NCBI RefSeq assembly: GCF_023702125.1
Contig: NZ_CP098415.1
Location: 1,240,001 to 1,304,000, forward strand
Direction: 5' to 3'
DNA: 64,000 nt
Origin: Halorubrum hochsteinianum
GTDB lineage: Archaea > Halobacteriota > Halobacteria > Halobacteriales > Haloferacaceae
The first letter of the stretch is position 1. Each line of letters begins with the position of its first letter. Of this stretch, positions 28,659 to 37,867 are shown piece by piece. The position numbers were made by a program, and so were the translations under genes. The notes beneath the pieces are model-generated. The model had not been told where the DNA came from. It saw only the letters and a program-made list of their open reading frames with translations, and ran no database searches.

Positions 28659-29159
28659 TCAGAAGCCGACGCGGCGGACGTAATCGAGGTCGCGGATCTC
28701 CACGAGCAGGTCGCCCGGCAGCTCCGCGTCGGTGATCACGTACAGCTTCGGGTCGTCGGTGAACTCGGGGTCCTCGCTCAACACCTGCCGGATCGAGACG
28801 CCGCGGTCGCCCAGGATCGAGGTGACCTCGGCGACGATCCCGGCCTCGTCGGCGGCGGCGACCTCGATGGTGAGGACCGTGAGATCCAAGACCGGCGCGA
28901 GGTCCATCAGGCTCGGGATCGACGAGATGTTGGTGAAGATGCGCTTCAGCTCCGGGTCGGCCAAGATCGCGTCGGTCGTCGAGTCCACCACGCGCCGGTC
29001 CACGTCGAGTTCGCGCGCGATGCCGGTGTAGGGGATCTCGATCCCGCCGGAGACGACGCGCCCCTCCTCGTTGACCGAGAACCCGCGCTCCAAGAACAGT
29101 CGGATGACGGCCTGTTGGCTCGGTGACCCCTCGAACTTCTCGAGGATCTCGTCGAACAT
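28659..29159 (-). CDS. ACT-domain regulator of amino-acid metabolism (COG2150 type)
   Basis: A 166-residue protein with an N-terminal helix-turn-helix-like region (GSPSQQAVIRLFLERGFSVNE ... TGIARELDVDRRVVDSTT) and a C-terminal ACT domain (LTVLTIEVAAADEAGIVAEVTSILGD, about residues 92-150), an amino-acid-binding fold. Such archaeal proteins are thought to regulate amino-acid genes, but the target is not established. It is downstream-divergent from the XPD-like helicase gene and 159 bases upstream of radA on the same strand. Confidence 0.82.
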   Translation of the reverse strand: MFDEILEKFEGSPSQQAVIRLFLERGFSVNEEGRVVSGGIEIPYTGIARELDVDRRVVDSTTDAILADPELKRIFTNISSIPSLMDLAPVLDLTVLTIEVAAADEAGIVAEVTSILGDRGVSIRQVLSEDPEFTDDPKLYVITDAELPGDLLVEIRDLDYVRRVGF

Positions 29160-29300
29160 TCGTCTCCCGATGCTCGCCGTGCGCTGTTAAATTGGCGGGT
29201 GCGCCGCGGAGCGCGGGGCGGCGAGCCGCGCATCGGCGACGCGGACCACTTCCGCCCCGCCACCCGACCGCTTTTGCCCGGTGACGCCGAACCCCACCCC

Positions 29301-31529
29301 GTGTCAGAGTCGTCGCATCTCCGGTTCTTCCCCTACGAGGAGCCGTACCCGAACCAGCGCGAGGCGATGGACAGGGTCGCCAACGCGTTAGACCGGGGGC
29401 AGGACGTGCTGTTCGAGGGCGCGCCCGGGACGGGGAAGACCCTCTCCGCGCTCGTGCCCGCGCTCGAACACGCCCGCGAGCACGACCGGACGGTCGTCAT
29501 CACGACCAACGTCCACCAGCAGATGCGGCAGTTCGTCGAGGACGCCCGCGCCATCACCCGCGAGGAACCCATCCGCGCGGTCGTCTTCAAGGGGAAGTCG
29601 TCGATGTGCCACATCGACGTCGACTACCAGGAGTGTCAGACACTCCGGGACACGACCCGGGAGATGGTCGAGACCGAGAGCGAGGTGCGCGAACTGGAGT
29701 CGCGCCAGCGCGAGCTGCTCGCCGAGAGCCGCGAGGGCGACGCGAGCGCCGCCGAGGCCCGCGAGGCGATCATGGAGGAGTTAGACGAGCTGGAGGCCGA
29801 GGTCGACGAGTACGAGGCCGCGAACGTCTGCGAGCACTACCGCAACAACCTCACCCGCGACACGGAGGAGTTCTTCGGGTGGCTCTTCGAGGACGTCCGG
29901 ACCCCCGAGGACGTGTACGCGTACGCCGACGAGCGCGAGCTGTGCGGCTACGAGCTGTTGAAGGAGGGGATGGAGGGCGTCGACCTGGTCGTCTGTAACT
30001 ACCACCACCTGCTCGACCCGAACATCCGCGAGCAGTTCTTCCGCTGGATCGACCGCGACCCCTCGGAGATCGTCACCGTGTTCGACGAGGCGCACAACAT
30101 CGAGGACGCCGCCCGCGACCACGCCACCCGGACGCTCACCGAGAACACCCTCGACGCCGCGCTCGACGAGGTGGCCGACAGCGACGACTCCCGGGCGGAG
30201 CCGGCCGGGAACGTCCTCCGCGCCTTCCGCGACGCCCTCGTCGAGACGTACGAGGACGGGCTCGGCTTCGGCGGCCCCGAGTCGGTCACCGAGAGCTGGG
30301 AGGACGTGTCGATCGCAAACGACGACCGCCGCGACGACCTCACGCTCGCGTTCCTCCGCAACTACGAGGGGAGGGGAATCGACACGGAGACCGAACTCGC
30401 CGTACAGCTCGGGCAGGCGATAGACGAGGAGTACGAGCGCCGCTACCGCGACGGGGAGGCGACGACCCGGTCGGAGTCGCAGACGCTCGCGGCCGCCCGG
30501 TTCGTCGCGACGTGGATCGAGGACGGCACCGAGTTCGGGCAGTACCCGGTGGTCTCGGTCCGCCGCGACGCCGGCACCGACGAGGTGTACGGCCGGGCGG
30601 AGCTGTACACCTGTATCCCGCGGAACGTCACCAGCGAGCTGTTCGACGAGGTGGCGGCCTCGGTCCTGATGAGCGCGACGCTGCGCCCGTTCGACGTGAC
30701 CGAGGACGTGCTCGGGTTGGAGGATGTCGCGTCGATGGCCTACGAAATGGGCTACCCCGAGGCGAACCGCCGGACGTTCGCCGCCGACGTCCCGCCGCTC
30801 TTCGCCTCCGACCGCAACGACCCGGAGACGCAGGAGGCGGTGGCGTCGCTGCTCCGCGACGCGATCCGCTTCACGCCCGGCAACACGCTCGCCTTCTTCC
30901 CGTCGTACGCGGAGGCGGAGCGCTACCACGAACGCCTGACCGGTGCGAGCGACGGGGGCGGTAGGAGCGGTGCCGGACCGCGGAACGACGCCGACGGCCC
31001 CGCCGACCTCGGCCCGATCCACCTCGACGGTCCCGGCGAGGACGAGGAGCGGCTCCGCAGCGAGTTCGTCGCCGCCGACGACGCCGCGCTGTTCACCTCG
31101 CTGTGGGGGACGCTCGGCGAGGGGGTGAGCTTCGACGGCGACGACGCCCGCACGGTCGTCGTGGTCGGCGTCCCGTACCCGCACCTCTCGGACCGCACCG
31201 AGGCGGTCCAGGACGCCTACGACCGGGCGTTCGCCGACCGCGACCGCGCCCGCGACCCGGGGTGGACGTACGCGGTCGAGATCCCGACGATACGCAAGAC
31301 CCGGCAGGCGCTCGGCCGGGTGATCCGCGGGCCCGAGGACTTCGGGGTCCGCATCCTCGCGGACCGCCGCTACACGACCGCCGACATGGGGAAGTACTCG
31401 GTCCGCTCCGCGTTCCCGCCGGAGGAGCGCGAGGAGCTGCTCGACGTCGACCCCGAGAAGCTGAAGTTCGCGATGCTCAACTTCTACCAGGACCACGACG
31501 CGTACGACGGGCCGCCGCCGTCGCCGTGA
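29301..31529 (+). CDS. XPD/Rad3-type ATP-dependent DNA helicase
   Basis: Superfamily 2 5'-3' DNA helicase (742 aa from GTG 29301). Motifs: Q-motif-like FFPYEEPYPNQREAMDRV, Walker A EGAPGTGKTLSA near residue 40, DEAH in VTVFDEAHNIED near 260, and motif VI RQALGRVIRGPEDFG near 670. Four cysteines between motifs Ia and II (MCHIDVDYQEC, NVCEHY, RELCGYE) are the expected [4Fe-4S] ligands of XPD-like enzymes. The start GTG is preferred over an ORF start 34 codons upstream, since the family begins just before RFFPYEEPYP. Role in repair is inferred from family. Confidence 0.93.
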   Translation: MSESSHLRFFPYEEPYPNQREAMDRVANALDRGQDVLFEGAPGTGKTLSALVPALEHAREHDRTVVITTNVHQQMRQFVEDARAITREEPIRAVVFKGKSSMCHIDVDYQECQTLRDTTREMVETESEVRELESRQRELLAESREGDASAAEAREAIMEELDELEAEVDEYEAANVCEHYRNNLTRDTEEFFGWLFEDVRTPEDVYAYADERELCGYELLKEGMEGVDLVVCNYHHLLDPNIREQFFRWIDRDPSEIVTVFDEAHNIEDAARDHATRTLTENTLDAALDEVADSDDSRAEPAGNVLRAFRDALVETYEDGLGFGGPESVTESWEDVSIANDDRRDDLTLAFLRNYEGRGIDTETELAVQLGQAIDEEYERRYRDGEATTRSESQTLAAARFVATWIEDGTEFGQYPVVSVRRDAGTDEVYGRAELYTCIPRNVTSELFDEVAASVLMSATLRPFDVTEDVLGLEDVASMAYEMGYPEANRRTFAADVPPLFASDRNDPETQEAVASLLRDAIRFTPGNTLAFFPSYAEAERYHERLTGASDGGGRSGAGPRNDADGPADLGPIHLDGPGEDEERLRSEFVAADDAALFTSLWGTLGEGVSFDGDDARTVVVVGVPYPHLSDRTEAVQDAYDRAFADRDRARDPGWTYAVEIPTIRKTRQALGRVIRGPEDFGVRILADRRYTTADMGKYSVRSAFPPEEREELLDVDPEKLKFAMLNFYQDHDAYDGPPPSP

Positions 31530-31560
31530 GTCCGGCGAGCGAGCGTCGACACGGGCGAGT

Positions 31561-31920
31561 TCACCCCGGCATCGACGCGAGCAGGACGGAGACCAGAATC
31601 AGGACGCCGGCGAGCAGCGTCGTGACCACGGCGTGGATGAGCGTCATCCCGGCCACGACCCGCCGCGGCTCCTCGTAGCTCCACCAGAACATCGTCCCGT
31701 CGACGAGGAGCCCCGCGAGGAGGATGAGCGCCGCGGGGAGTTCGAACGCGTTCCCGACGACGCTGATCACCGCCGGGAGCGGGCCGACGTAGAGGGCGCG
31801 GCGCGGGTCGACGTCGCCGAGGACGTTCCGGGCCGCGACGTGCGCCGTCACGGAGAGGAACAGCGCCAACAGGACGGTCGTCCCGAGCACGGACACCGGC
31901 GTCACCGTCTGTAAGAGCAT
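31561..31920 (-). CDS. Hypothetical membrane protein, 119 aa
   Basis: A protein with four predicted membrane helices (about residues 8-30, 43-58, 60-75 and 90-115) and a short loop EEPRRVVAGM. Comparable uncharacterised proteins are common in haloarchaea, probably a domain of unknown function; I cannot give a role. It converges with the helicase gene, with 31 bases between stops, and starts with ATG 31920, divergent from nothing close. Confidence 0.75.
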   Translation of the reverse strand: MLLQTVTPVSVLGTTVLLALFLSVTAHVAARNVLGDVDPRRALYVGPLPAVISVVGNAFELPAALILLAGLLVDGTMFWWSYEEPRRVVAGMTLIHAVVTTLLAGVLILVSVLLASMPG

Positions 31921-32037
31921 GGTCGGTCTACGGGACGAGGGGTAAAAGTGGCCGCGGAACGCGGCCGCGGTGCCGCCGTTTCCGGTCCGCCGCGTCCCGG
32001 CGTCTATCCCGCCGGCGTCGTCGTCTCGGGACCGCCG

Positions 32038-32598
32038 TCAGTCCAACAGTCCCAGTCCGTTCAGCTCCTCGACGATCACGTCGACGGCGGCCTCGGCGTC
32101 GGCCGGGCTGGTGCCGCCCGTGACGACCACTTTGCCGCTGCCGAACAGGAGGGCGACGACCTCCGGCTCGTCGAGCCGGTAGACGAGGCCGGGGAACTGC
32201 TCCGGCTCGTACTCGATGTGTTCCAACCCGAGGCCGATCGCGATCGCGTTCAGGTTCAGGCTCTTCCCGAGGTCGGCCGACGTGACGATGTTCTGGACGG
32301 TTATCTCCGGGTCCTCGATCGGGATCTGGAGGGCGCGCAGCTCCTCGAACACGATGTCGAGGCTCCCGTGGACCGCCTCGATCGAGTTCGCGCCGGTGCA
32401 GACGATCTTCCCCGACCGGAAGATCAGGGCCGCCGACTTCGGGTCCGCGGTGCGGTAGACGAGGCCGGGGAACTGCTCGGGGTCGTAGTCCGCGCCTTCG
32501 AGGTCCATCGCGACGCTCTGGAGATCGAGCTCCTGTCCGATCCCCGTGGAGGCAACGACGTTCTCTACGGTGATCGTCTCCTTCGGATCGGCCGTCAT
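32038..32598 (-). CDS. tbp: TATA-box-binding protein
   Basis: General transcription factor (186 aa) made of two direct repeats of about 90 residues: ITVENVVASTGIGQELDL ... FPGLVYRTADPKSAALIFRSGKIVCTGA and ITVQNIVTSADLGKSLNL ... FPGLVYRLDEPEVVALLFGSGKVVVTGG. This saddle fold binds promoters together with TFB. Haloarchaea often have several TBPs; this full-length acidic copy looks like the housekeeping type. It is divergent from the tRNA methyltransferase gene with an 84-base shared promoter region containing CTTTTTACGG toward tbp. Confidence 0.98.
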   Translation of the reverse strand: MTADPKETITVENVVASTGIGQELDLQSVAMDLEGADYDPEQFPGLVYRTADPKSAALIFRSGKIVCTGANSIEAVHGSLDIVFEELRALQIPIEDPEITVQNIVTSADLGKSLNLNAIAIGLGLEHIEYEPEQFPGLVYRLDEPEVVALLFGSGKVVVTGGTSPADAEAAVDVIVEELNGLGLLD

Positions 32599-32682
32599 TA
32601 CATCCTTTCTCGCCCGAACGCCGTAAAAAGGTGGCTGGTCGGAACCGCCACGCTATTCCCCTCGCCGCGCGGAGCCGTCGGC

Positions 32683-33771
32683 GTGTACTGGCTCGAACTC
32701 GCCGGCGAGACCGACGCCTTCGCCGCCCGCGAGGCCGCGACCGCCGCGACCGCCGTCGACCTCGTCGCGCCGGGGATCGCGCGCGCCGGCGGGATCGACC
32801 CCTCTCGGGTCCGCCGACTCGCGTACACCCGCGCCGCACACGAGACGCTCGCCCGGACCGACGCCGACCTCGACGCCGCGGTCGCCGCGCTCCGCGCGGC
32901 GTCGATCGACCGGTCGGGGAGCGTCGCGGTCCGCGCCCGGAACGTCCGGGGCACCGCCGGCGTCTCGACGGCGGCCGCGGAGCGCGCGCTCGGCGGCGTC
33001 CTCGTCGACCGCGGGTTCGACGTCGACCTCGACGACCCCGACCACGTCCTCCGCGCCCTCTTTTCCGCCGGCCCGCGCGCCGACCACGACGCGGTGACCG
33101 GGGCCGACGGCGGCGACGCCGACGTCTGCGCGCTCGGCTGGGTCGCCGCCGAGGCGACCCGCGACTTCGCGCCCGATCCCACGGACCGCCCGTTCTTCCA
33201 GCCGGGGAGCATGGCTCCGGCGGACGCCCGCGCCTACGCCAACCTCGCGGGCGCGGCCCCCGGCCGGACCCTGCTCGACCCGATGTGCGGCACCGGGGGG
33301 CTCCCCCTGGAGGCCGGCCTCGTCGGCGCGGACGCGGTCGCCTGCGACGCGCAGGCGAAGATGGTCCGCGGCGCGCGCGAGAACCTCCGGGAGTACGTGG
33401 GCGACCCCGCCGCCGGACCGCCGGACTGGCACGTCGCCCGCGGCGACGCGACCGCGCTCCCGCTCCCGGACGACGCCGTCGACGGGGTCGCGTTCGACGC
33501 CCCCTACGGCCGGCAGTCGAAGATCGCGCGCCACGAGCTGGCGGACCTCGTCGCGGGCGCGCTCGCCGAGGCCGCCCGCGTCGCGCCGCGCGCGGTGCTG
33601 GTCGCCGACCGCGACTGGCGCGGTCCCGCCCGCGAGGCGGGCTGGACCGTCGACGCCGCGTTCGAGCGCCGCGTCCACCGGTCGCTGACGCGGTACGTGT
33701 TGGTGTTACATCGAGGGGACCCGGGCGAGGTCCGGCGGAACGCGACCGAGATCGCGGCGGACCGAGAGTGA
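32683..33771 (+). CDS. tRNA (guanine-N2)-methyltransferase, THUMP/Trm11-like (position 10)
   Basis: Predicted to methylate G10 of tRNA. The 362-residue protein (GTG start 32683, VYWLELAGE) has an N-terminal THUMP-type RNA-binding region and a C-terminal Rossmann methyltransferase: motif I LLDPMCGTGGLPLEAGL near residue 205 and motif IV AFDAPYGRQSK near 273. The DAPYG form of the catalytic motif departs slightly from the usual DPPYG. The GTG start was preferred because the open frame further upstream overlaps the divergent tbp gene. Confidence 0.88.
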   Translation: MYWLELAGETDAFAAREAATAATAVDLVAPGIARAGGIDPSRVRRLAYTRAAHETLARTDADLDAAVAALRAASIDRSGSVAVRARNVRGTAGVSTAAAERALGGVLVDRGFDVDLDDPDHVLRALFSAGPRADHDAVTGADGGDADVCALGWVAAEATRDFAPDPTDRPFFQPGSMAPADARAYANLAGAAPGRTLLDPMCGTGGLPLEAGLVGADAVACDAQAKMVRGARENLREYVGDPAAGPPDWHVARGDATALPLPDDAVDGVAFDAPYGRQSKIARHELADLVAGALAEAARVAPRAVLVADRDWRGPAREAGWTVDAAFERRVHRSLTRYVLVLHRGDPGEVRRNATEIAADRE

Positions 33772-33876
33772 ACGACCGATCGCCGGAATCGACCCCATCG
33801 GGCGCTCGTGCGACAAGTTTCAGTTTCGCCTCGGCTCCGGGCAACGGTTAAGTGCGCGGCCTCTCGTGGTACTCGC

Positions 33877-35001
33877 ATGACCGGGGACGCCGGAGACATG
33901 CTCTCGTGGGACGAGTCCGTGTTCCGCGACGAGTCGGTGTTCGAGATCGACCACGTCCCCGAGACCTTCCGCCACCGCGAGAGCCAGCTGGAGAACCTCA
34001 AGTACGCGCTCCGCCCCGCGGTCCGCGGATCCCGCCCGCTCAACACGATGGTCCGCGGCCCGCCCGGGACCGGCAAGACCACGGCGGTCCAGAAGCTGTT
34101 CGGCGAGCTGGGCGCGCGCACCGAGGTGCGGACGGTCCGGGTCAACTGTCAGGTCGACTCGACGCGCTACGCGGTGTTCTCCCGGCTGTTCGAGGGGATA
34201 TTCGAGTACGAACCCCCCTCCTCGGGCATCTCCTTCAAGAAGCTGTTCGGCCAGATCACCGACCGGCTCGTCGAGGAGGACGAGGTCTTGGTCGTCGCCC
34301 TAGACGACGTGAACTACCTCTTCTACGAGAACGAGGCCTCCGACACGCTCTACTCGCTGCTGCGCGCCCACGAGGCGCACTCCGGCGCGAAGATCGGCGT
34401 GATCGTCGTCTCCTCCGACCTCGGCCTCGACGTGATCGACGACCTCGACACGCGGGTCCAGTCCGTCTTCCGCCCGGAGGAGGTGTACTTCCCCGTCTAC
34501 GACGCGACCGAGATCTACGACATCCTCGCGGAGCGCGCCAAGCGCGGCTTCCACGAGGGGGTGATCGGCGACGCCGAACTGGAGCGCGTCGCCGACCTCA
34601 CGGCCGAGAGCGGCGACCTCCGCGTCGGCATCGACCTCCTGCGGCGGGCCGGGCTCAACGCCGAGATGCGCGCCTCCAAGACGATCTCCGAGGCGGACGT
34701 CGAAGAGGCGTACGACAAGTCGAAGCACGTCCACCTCTCGCGGTCGCTACGCGGGCTCTCCGATTCCGAGCGCGACCTCGTCCGGGTGCTCGCCGAACAC
34801 GACGGCGAGCGCGCCGGGGCGGTGTACGACGCGTTCAACGACGCGACCGGGCTGGGGTACACCCGCTACTCGGAGATCATCAACAAGCTCGACCAGCTCG
34901 GCGTGATCGACGCCGAGTACGCCGACGTGGAGGGGCGCGGCCGCTCCCGCGAACTCTCCCTCGCGTACGACGCGGAGGCCGTCTTGGACCGGCTGGAGTG
35001 A
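33877..35001 (+). CDS. Orc1/Cdc6-type replication protein (AAA+)
   Basis: A 374-residue AAA+ ATPase with a C-terminal winged helix. Walker A RGPPGTGKTTA is near residue 52, Walker B VVALDDVNYLF near 138, sensor region DLDTRVQSVFRPEEVYFP near 190, and a winged-helix domain from about 285 (SDSERDLVRVLAEHDG). The start ATG 33877 follows CGGTTAAGTG about 28 bases upstream. No origin-type repeats flank the gene, so it may be one of the several non-origin-linked Orc paralogues of haloarchaea. It is followed 72 bases later by rpiA. Confidence 0.92.
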   Translation: MTGDAGDMLSWDESVFRDESVFEIDHVPETFRHRESQLENLKYALRPAVRGSRPLNTMVRGPPGTGKTTAVQKLFGELGARTEVRTVRVNCQVDSTRYAVFSRLFEGIFEYEPPSSGISFKKLFGQITDRLVEEDEVLVVALDDVNYLFYENEASDTLYSLLRAHEAHSGAKIGVIVVSSDLGLDVIDDLDTRVQSVFRPEEVYFPVYDATEIYDILAERAKRGFHEGVIGDAELERVADLTAESGDLRVGIDLLRRAGLNAEMRASKTISEADVEEAYDKSKHVHLSRSLRGLSDSERDLVRVLAEHDGERAGAVYDAFNDATGLGYTRYSEIINKLDQLGVIDAEYADVEGRGRSRELSLAYDAEAVLDRLE

Positions 35002-35073
35002 CGCGAACGGGCGCGGCGGAACCCTCCCCGGCGCGCCGACGCCTTTTCAACGGCTCCGCCCGCACCTCGTCGC

Positions 35074-35799
35074 ATGAAGACGAGCGGCGGGAGCGACGCG
35101 ATGAAGCGGCGCGCCGGCGAGTCGGCGGCCGAGGCGGTGAGCGACGGCGACGTGGTCGGGCTCGGGACCGGGTCGACCGCGGCCCACGCGATCCGTCGGA
35201 TCGGCGACCGGGTTGACGCCGGCCTCGACGCGCGCGGTGTCCCCACCTCCTTCGCGAGCCGCGAACTGGCCCGCGACGCCGGCGTCCCCTGTCTCGACCT
35301 GCCCGAGGCGGTCGGTCCCGACGGGCCGGGGATCGACGTCGCGATCGACGGTGCCGACCAAGTCGCGGTCGGTCGCGGCGACGGCCCGGCCGTCGGCCCG
35401 CTGATAAAGGGCGGTGGGGCCGCACACGCCCGGGAAAAGTTGGTCGACGCGGCGGCCGACCGCTTCCTCGTCGTCGCCGACCCCTCGAAGGAGACGCCGG
35501 TCCTCGACCGGTCCGTGCCGGTGGAGGTCCTCCCCGCCGGTCGCTCCGCGGTCGCCGAGGCGGTGCGGGCGGCCGGGGGCGAGCCGACCCTGCGCCGCGC
35601 GGAACGGAAGGACGGCCCGGTCGTCACGGACAACGGGAACCTCGTGTTCGACGCCTCCTTCGGCGCGATCGACGACCCGTCCGCGCTGGCGACGACCCTC
35701 TCGACGACGCCGGGCGTCGTCGAACACGGGCTCTTCGTCGGGCTCGCGGACGAGGTCCACGTCGGGACCGAGTCCGGCGTCCGGGTCGCGAGGCGCTGA
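35074..35799 (+). CDS. rpiA: Ribose-5-phosphate isomerase A
   Basis: Interconverts ribose-5-phosphate and ribulose-5-phosphate. The 241-residue protein has the RpiA signatures VVGLGTGSTAAHAIRRI near residue 28, DGADQVAVG near 92 and PLIKGGGAAHAREKLV near 110 (catalytic Lys). The length is normal. Alternative ATG at 35101 would remove nine residues. Same strand as the orc gene. Confidence 0.95.
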   Translation: MKTSGGSDAMKRRAGESAAEAVSDGDVVGLGTGSTAAHAIRRIGDRVDAGLDARGVPTSFASRELARDAGVPCLDLPEAVGPDGPGIDVAIDGADQVAVGRGDGPAVGPLIKGGGAAHAREKLVDAAADRFLVVADPSKETPVLDRSVPVEVLPAGRSAVAEAVRAAGGEPTLRRAERKDGPVVTDNGNLVFDASFGAIDDPSALATTLSTTPGVVEHGLFVGLADEVHVGTESGVRVARR

Positions 35800-35881
35800 C
35801 CGCCGCTTGACGCCCGCCCGACGGACGCGTCGCTCGCCGGTCGGCGGTCGCCAAAAAATGAAGAACGGAAACGCGTCCGTC

Positions 35882-36049
35882 TTAGAGGTCGCGAGGCTGG
35901 ACCGTCTTCCGGTCGTTGGCCTCGGCGCGGCGCGCGGCGTCTTCGAGCAGCTCGTCCACTTCGTCGTCCAGCGCGTCGTAGAAGTCCGAAGCGACGTTCT
36001 TGTCGTCCAGGGCTTCCTTGACGGCCGCTTTGACAATAAGGTCTGCCAT
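35882..36049 (-). CDS. Small histone-fold-like protein (DUF1931-type), 55 aa
   Basis: A 55-residue acidic protein, MADLIVKAAVKEALDD at the start and NDRKTVQPRDL at the end. The ending matches the last helix motif (RKTV-x-x-x-D) of archaeal histone folds, and the length is shorter than the 65-70 residues of a standard archaeal histone. Homologues, as I recall, are widespread in haloarchaea as DUF1931. It has its own promoter (TCTTATTAACC on the minus strand, about 27 bases before the ATG). DNA binding is inferred, not shown. Confidence 0.85.
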   Translation of the reverse strand: MADLIVKAAVKEALDDKNVASDFYDALDDEVDELLEDAARRAEANDRKTVQPRDL

Positions 36050-36141
36050 GCGGTCTGGCCTACCCGGTGATGGTTAATAAGAGTTCCTGAATTCGACCGC
36101 GAGGGACGCCGTGCCGCCGGTTCGCGGGGGGTCGCGAGTAC

Positions 36142-36166
36142 AATCTCTTATAAATCTTGTGAGATT
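36142..36166. promoter_or_regulatory. TATA-like element inside an inverted repeat
   Basis: AATCTC at 36142-36147 and GAGATT at 36161-36166 flank TTATAAATCTTGT. The TATA-like CTTATAAAT lies about 175 bases before larB and about 95 bases before the histone-like gene on the other side, at neither gene's normal promoter distance. It looks like an operator-bearing promoter for a leader or small transcript. Confidence 0.4.
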
Positions 36167-36328
36167 CGTGTCTCCGCACCGACGCGAACCCGACTCGAAC
36201 CCGGTCAGAATCGGTCCCGAACCCCGTCCGACCGACTCGCGTGTGCGGCTCGCGCCCGACAGAGGGCGACCAAGCGACGGAAACGCCGAACCGACAGGTT
36301 CGACCGGGCCCGTCCCCCACGGTCGCTC

Positions 36329-37117
36329 ATGCGAGAGACGTTAGCGGCGCTCGAAGCGGGCGAGATCGGCGTCAAGGAGGCGGAGTCGCGGCTCGCGGGC
36401 TACGCGACCACGGACGCGGGGCGGTTCGACGCCGCCCGCGAGCGACGGCGCGGGATCCCGGAGGCGATCCTCGCGGAGGGGAAGACGCCGGCGGAGGTCG
36501 CCGCGCTGGCGACGACCGCGCTCGACACCACCGGCCGGGCGCTGGTGACCCGCGCGGACGAGGCGACCGCGGCGGCCGTCGCGTCCGCGGTCGGCGGCTC
36601 GGCGGGGTCGACCGCGGACGGCGACGCGGACGCGACGGTCGACCGCGACCACCGGACCGGCACCGTCGTCGCGCACGCCGCCGGCTTCGAGCCGCCGTCG
36701 CTCGACGCGACGGTCGCGGTCGTGGCCGCCGGCACCGCCGACGCGCCCGTCGCCGGCGAGGCGGCAGTCGTCGCCCGCGAGGTCGGCGCGACGGTCGACC
36801 GGGTCGACGACGTCGGCGTCGCCAACCTCGACCGAATCCTCGATCAGGTCGACCGGATCCGCGAGGCCGACGCCGTCGTCGTCGCGGCGGGCCGCGAGGG
36901 GGCGCTCCCGACGGTCGTCGCCGGTCTCGTCGACGCCCCCGTGATCGCCCTCCCGGTCTCGACCGGCTACGGGGTCGGCGGCGAGGGGGTCGCGGCGCTG
37001 GAGGGCGCGCTCCAGTCGTGTTCCGTGCTCACGACCGTCAACGTCGACGCCGGGTTCGTCGCCGGCGCGCAGGCCGGCCTGATCGCCCGCGCCGTCGACG
37101 CGGCGCGCGCCCCGTGA
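36329..37117 (+). CDS. larB: Nickel-pincer cofactor biosynthesis protein LarB
   Basis: Carboxylates and hydrolyses nicotinic-acid adenine dinucleotide, the first step to the nickel-pincer nucleotide; LarE (2847-3764) adds the sulfur atoms. The 262-residue protein has the usual N-terminal helical region (LAALEAGEIGVKEAESRL) and a C-terminal PurE-like domain with VVAAGTADAPVAGEAA near residue 135, GREGALPTVVAGLVDAPVIALPVSTGYG near 190-217. LarC and a LarA-type enzyme are outside the window. Confidence 0.92.
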   Translation: MRETLAALEAGEIGVKEAESRLAGYATTDAGRFDAARERRRGIPEAILAEGKTPAEVAALATTALDTTGRALVTRADEATAAAVASAVGGSAGSTADGDADATVDRDHRTGTVVAHAAGFEPPSLDATVAVVAAGTADAPVAGEAAVVAREVGATVDRVDDVGVANLDRILDQVDRIREADAVVVAAGREGALPTVVAGLVDAPVIALPVSTGYGVGGEGVAALEGALQSCSVLTTVNVDAGFVAGAQAGLIARAVDAARAP

Positions 37118-37287
37118 GCGACCCCGTTCCCGGCGGCCGACGACCCCGGTGACGGCTTCGATCGCCTCCCCGGAGGCTGCCGATACCGGATCACATTAAA
37201 CGCGCGAATACCGGAATCCGACGGGGCCGAGAAAGGGTATTTGTTCGTCCAGTCCGTAACGATCTCACCGACAAACGTCGGTATCAC

Positions 37288-37440
37288 ATGCCACGCTGTG
37301 ACCACTGCGGGTCGCACGTCTCGGACCGCTTCGCTCGCGTCTTCGCGGACGAGCACGGCGACCTGAACGCGTGCCCGAAGTGCTCCGCCAACGCGGGCAT
37401 CGCAGAGGTGTCTCGCGAGCGGACTCGAACCGGGGACTGA
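37288..37440 (+). CDS. Small zinc-finger protein, 50 aa
   Basis: A 50-residue protein with two cysteine pairs: CDHCG at residues 4-8 and CPKCS at about 29-33, joined by an [10 protein letters not shown] segment. It is one of the many very small one- or two-C-x2-C zinc-finger proteins of haloarchaea. It has a TATA-like GGGTATTTG and a short hairpin (CCGAC-AAAC-GTCGG) just before the ATG. Function unknown; regulatory roles have been shown for some such proteins. Confidence 0.8.
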   Translation: MPRCDHCGSHVSDRFARVFADEHGDLNACPKCSANAGIAEVSRERTRTGD

Positions 37441-37591
37441 CCGGCGAAACGCCGATCGGAGACCGAGCGCACGGAGAGCGGCAGCGCCGTCTCTCCGACG
37501 GTTCGGACACGTCCGAGCGCACGGCTACAATCCGCACGCGCGGCCCGGCCGCATCCGCACGCACTTTGCCCTCGCGCTCCCACGACCGGCC

Positions 37592-37852
37592 GTGGCCGAG
37601 CACCACGTCTACGTGATCGAGTGCGCCGACGGCACCCTCTACACCGGCTACACGACCGACGTGGAGCGTCGGGTCGCCGAACACGACGCCGGGGAAGGCG
37701 CGAAGTACACCCGCGGCCGGACCCCCGTCACGCTGCGGCACGTTGAGTCGTTCGACTCGAAGTCGGCGGCGATGTCGCGGGAGTACGCGGTCAAGTCGCT
37801 GTCGCGCGCCGAGAAGGAGCGGCTGATCGAGGGCGACGGCGACGAAGGGTGA
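37592..37852 (+). CDS. GIY-YIG nuclease-domain protein
   Basis: An 86-residue protein from a GTG start. It begins with [28 protein letters not shown], the GIY-YIG motif in the YVI...YTGYT form, with the conserved Arg and a later [26 protein letters not shown]. It belongs to the single-domain UPF0213/YhbQ-like group, whose cellular role is poorly known. It converges on hisG with 15 bases between stops. Confidence 0.9.
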   Translation: MAEHHVYVIECADGTLYTGYTTDVERRVAEHDAGEGAKYTRGRTPVTLRHVESFDSKSAAMSREYAVKSLSRAEKERLIEGDGDEG

Positions 37853-37867
37853 GGAAGCCGCGCGTAC

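Noticed and set aside
33772-33876. Replication origin next to the Orc1/Cdc6 gene
   Set aside because: The short upstream gap shows no repeated origin-box pattern or long AT-rich unwinding region.
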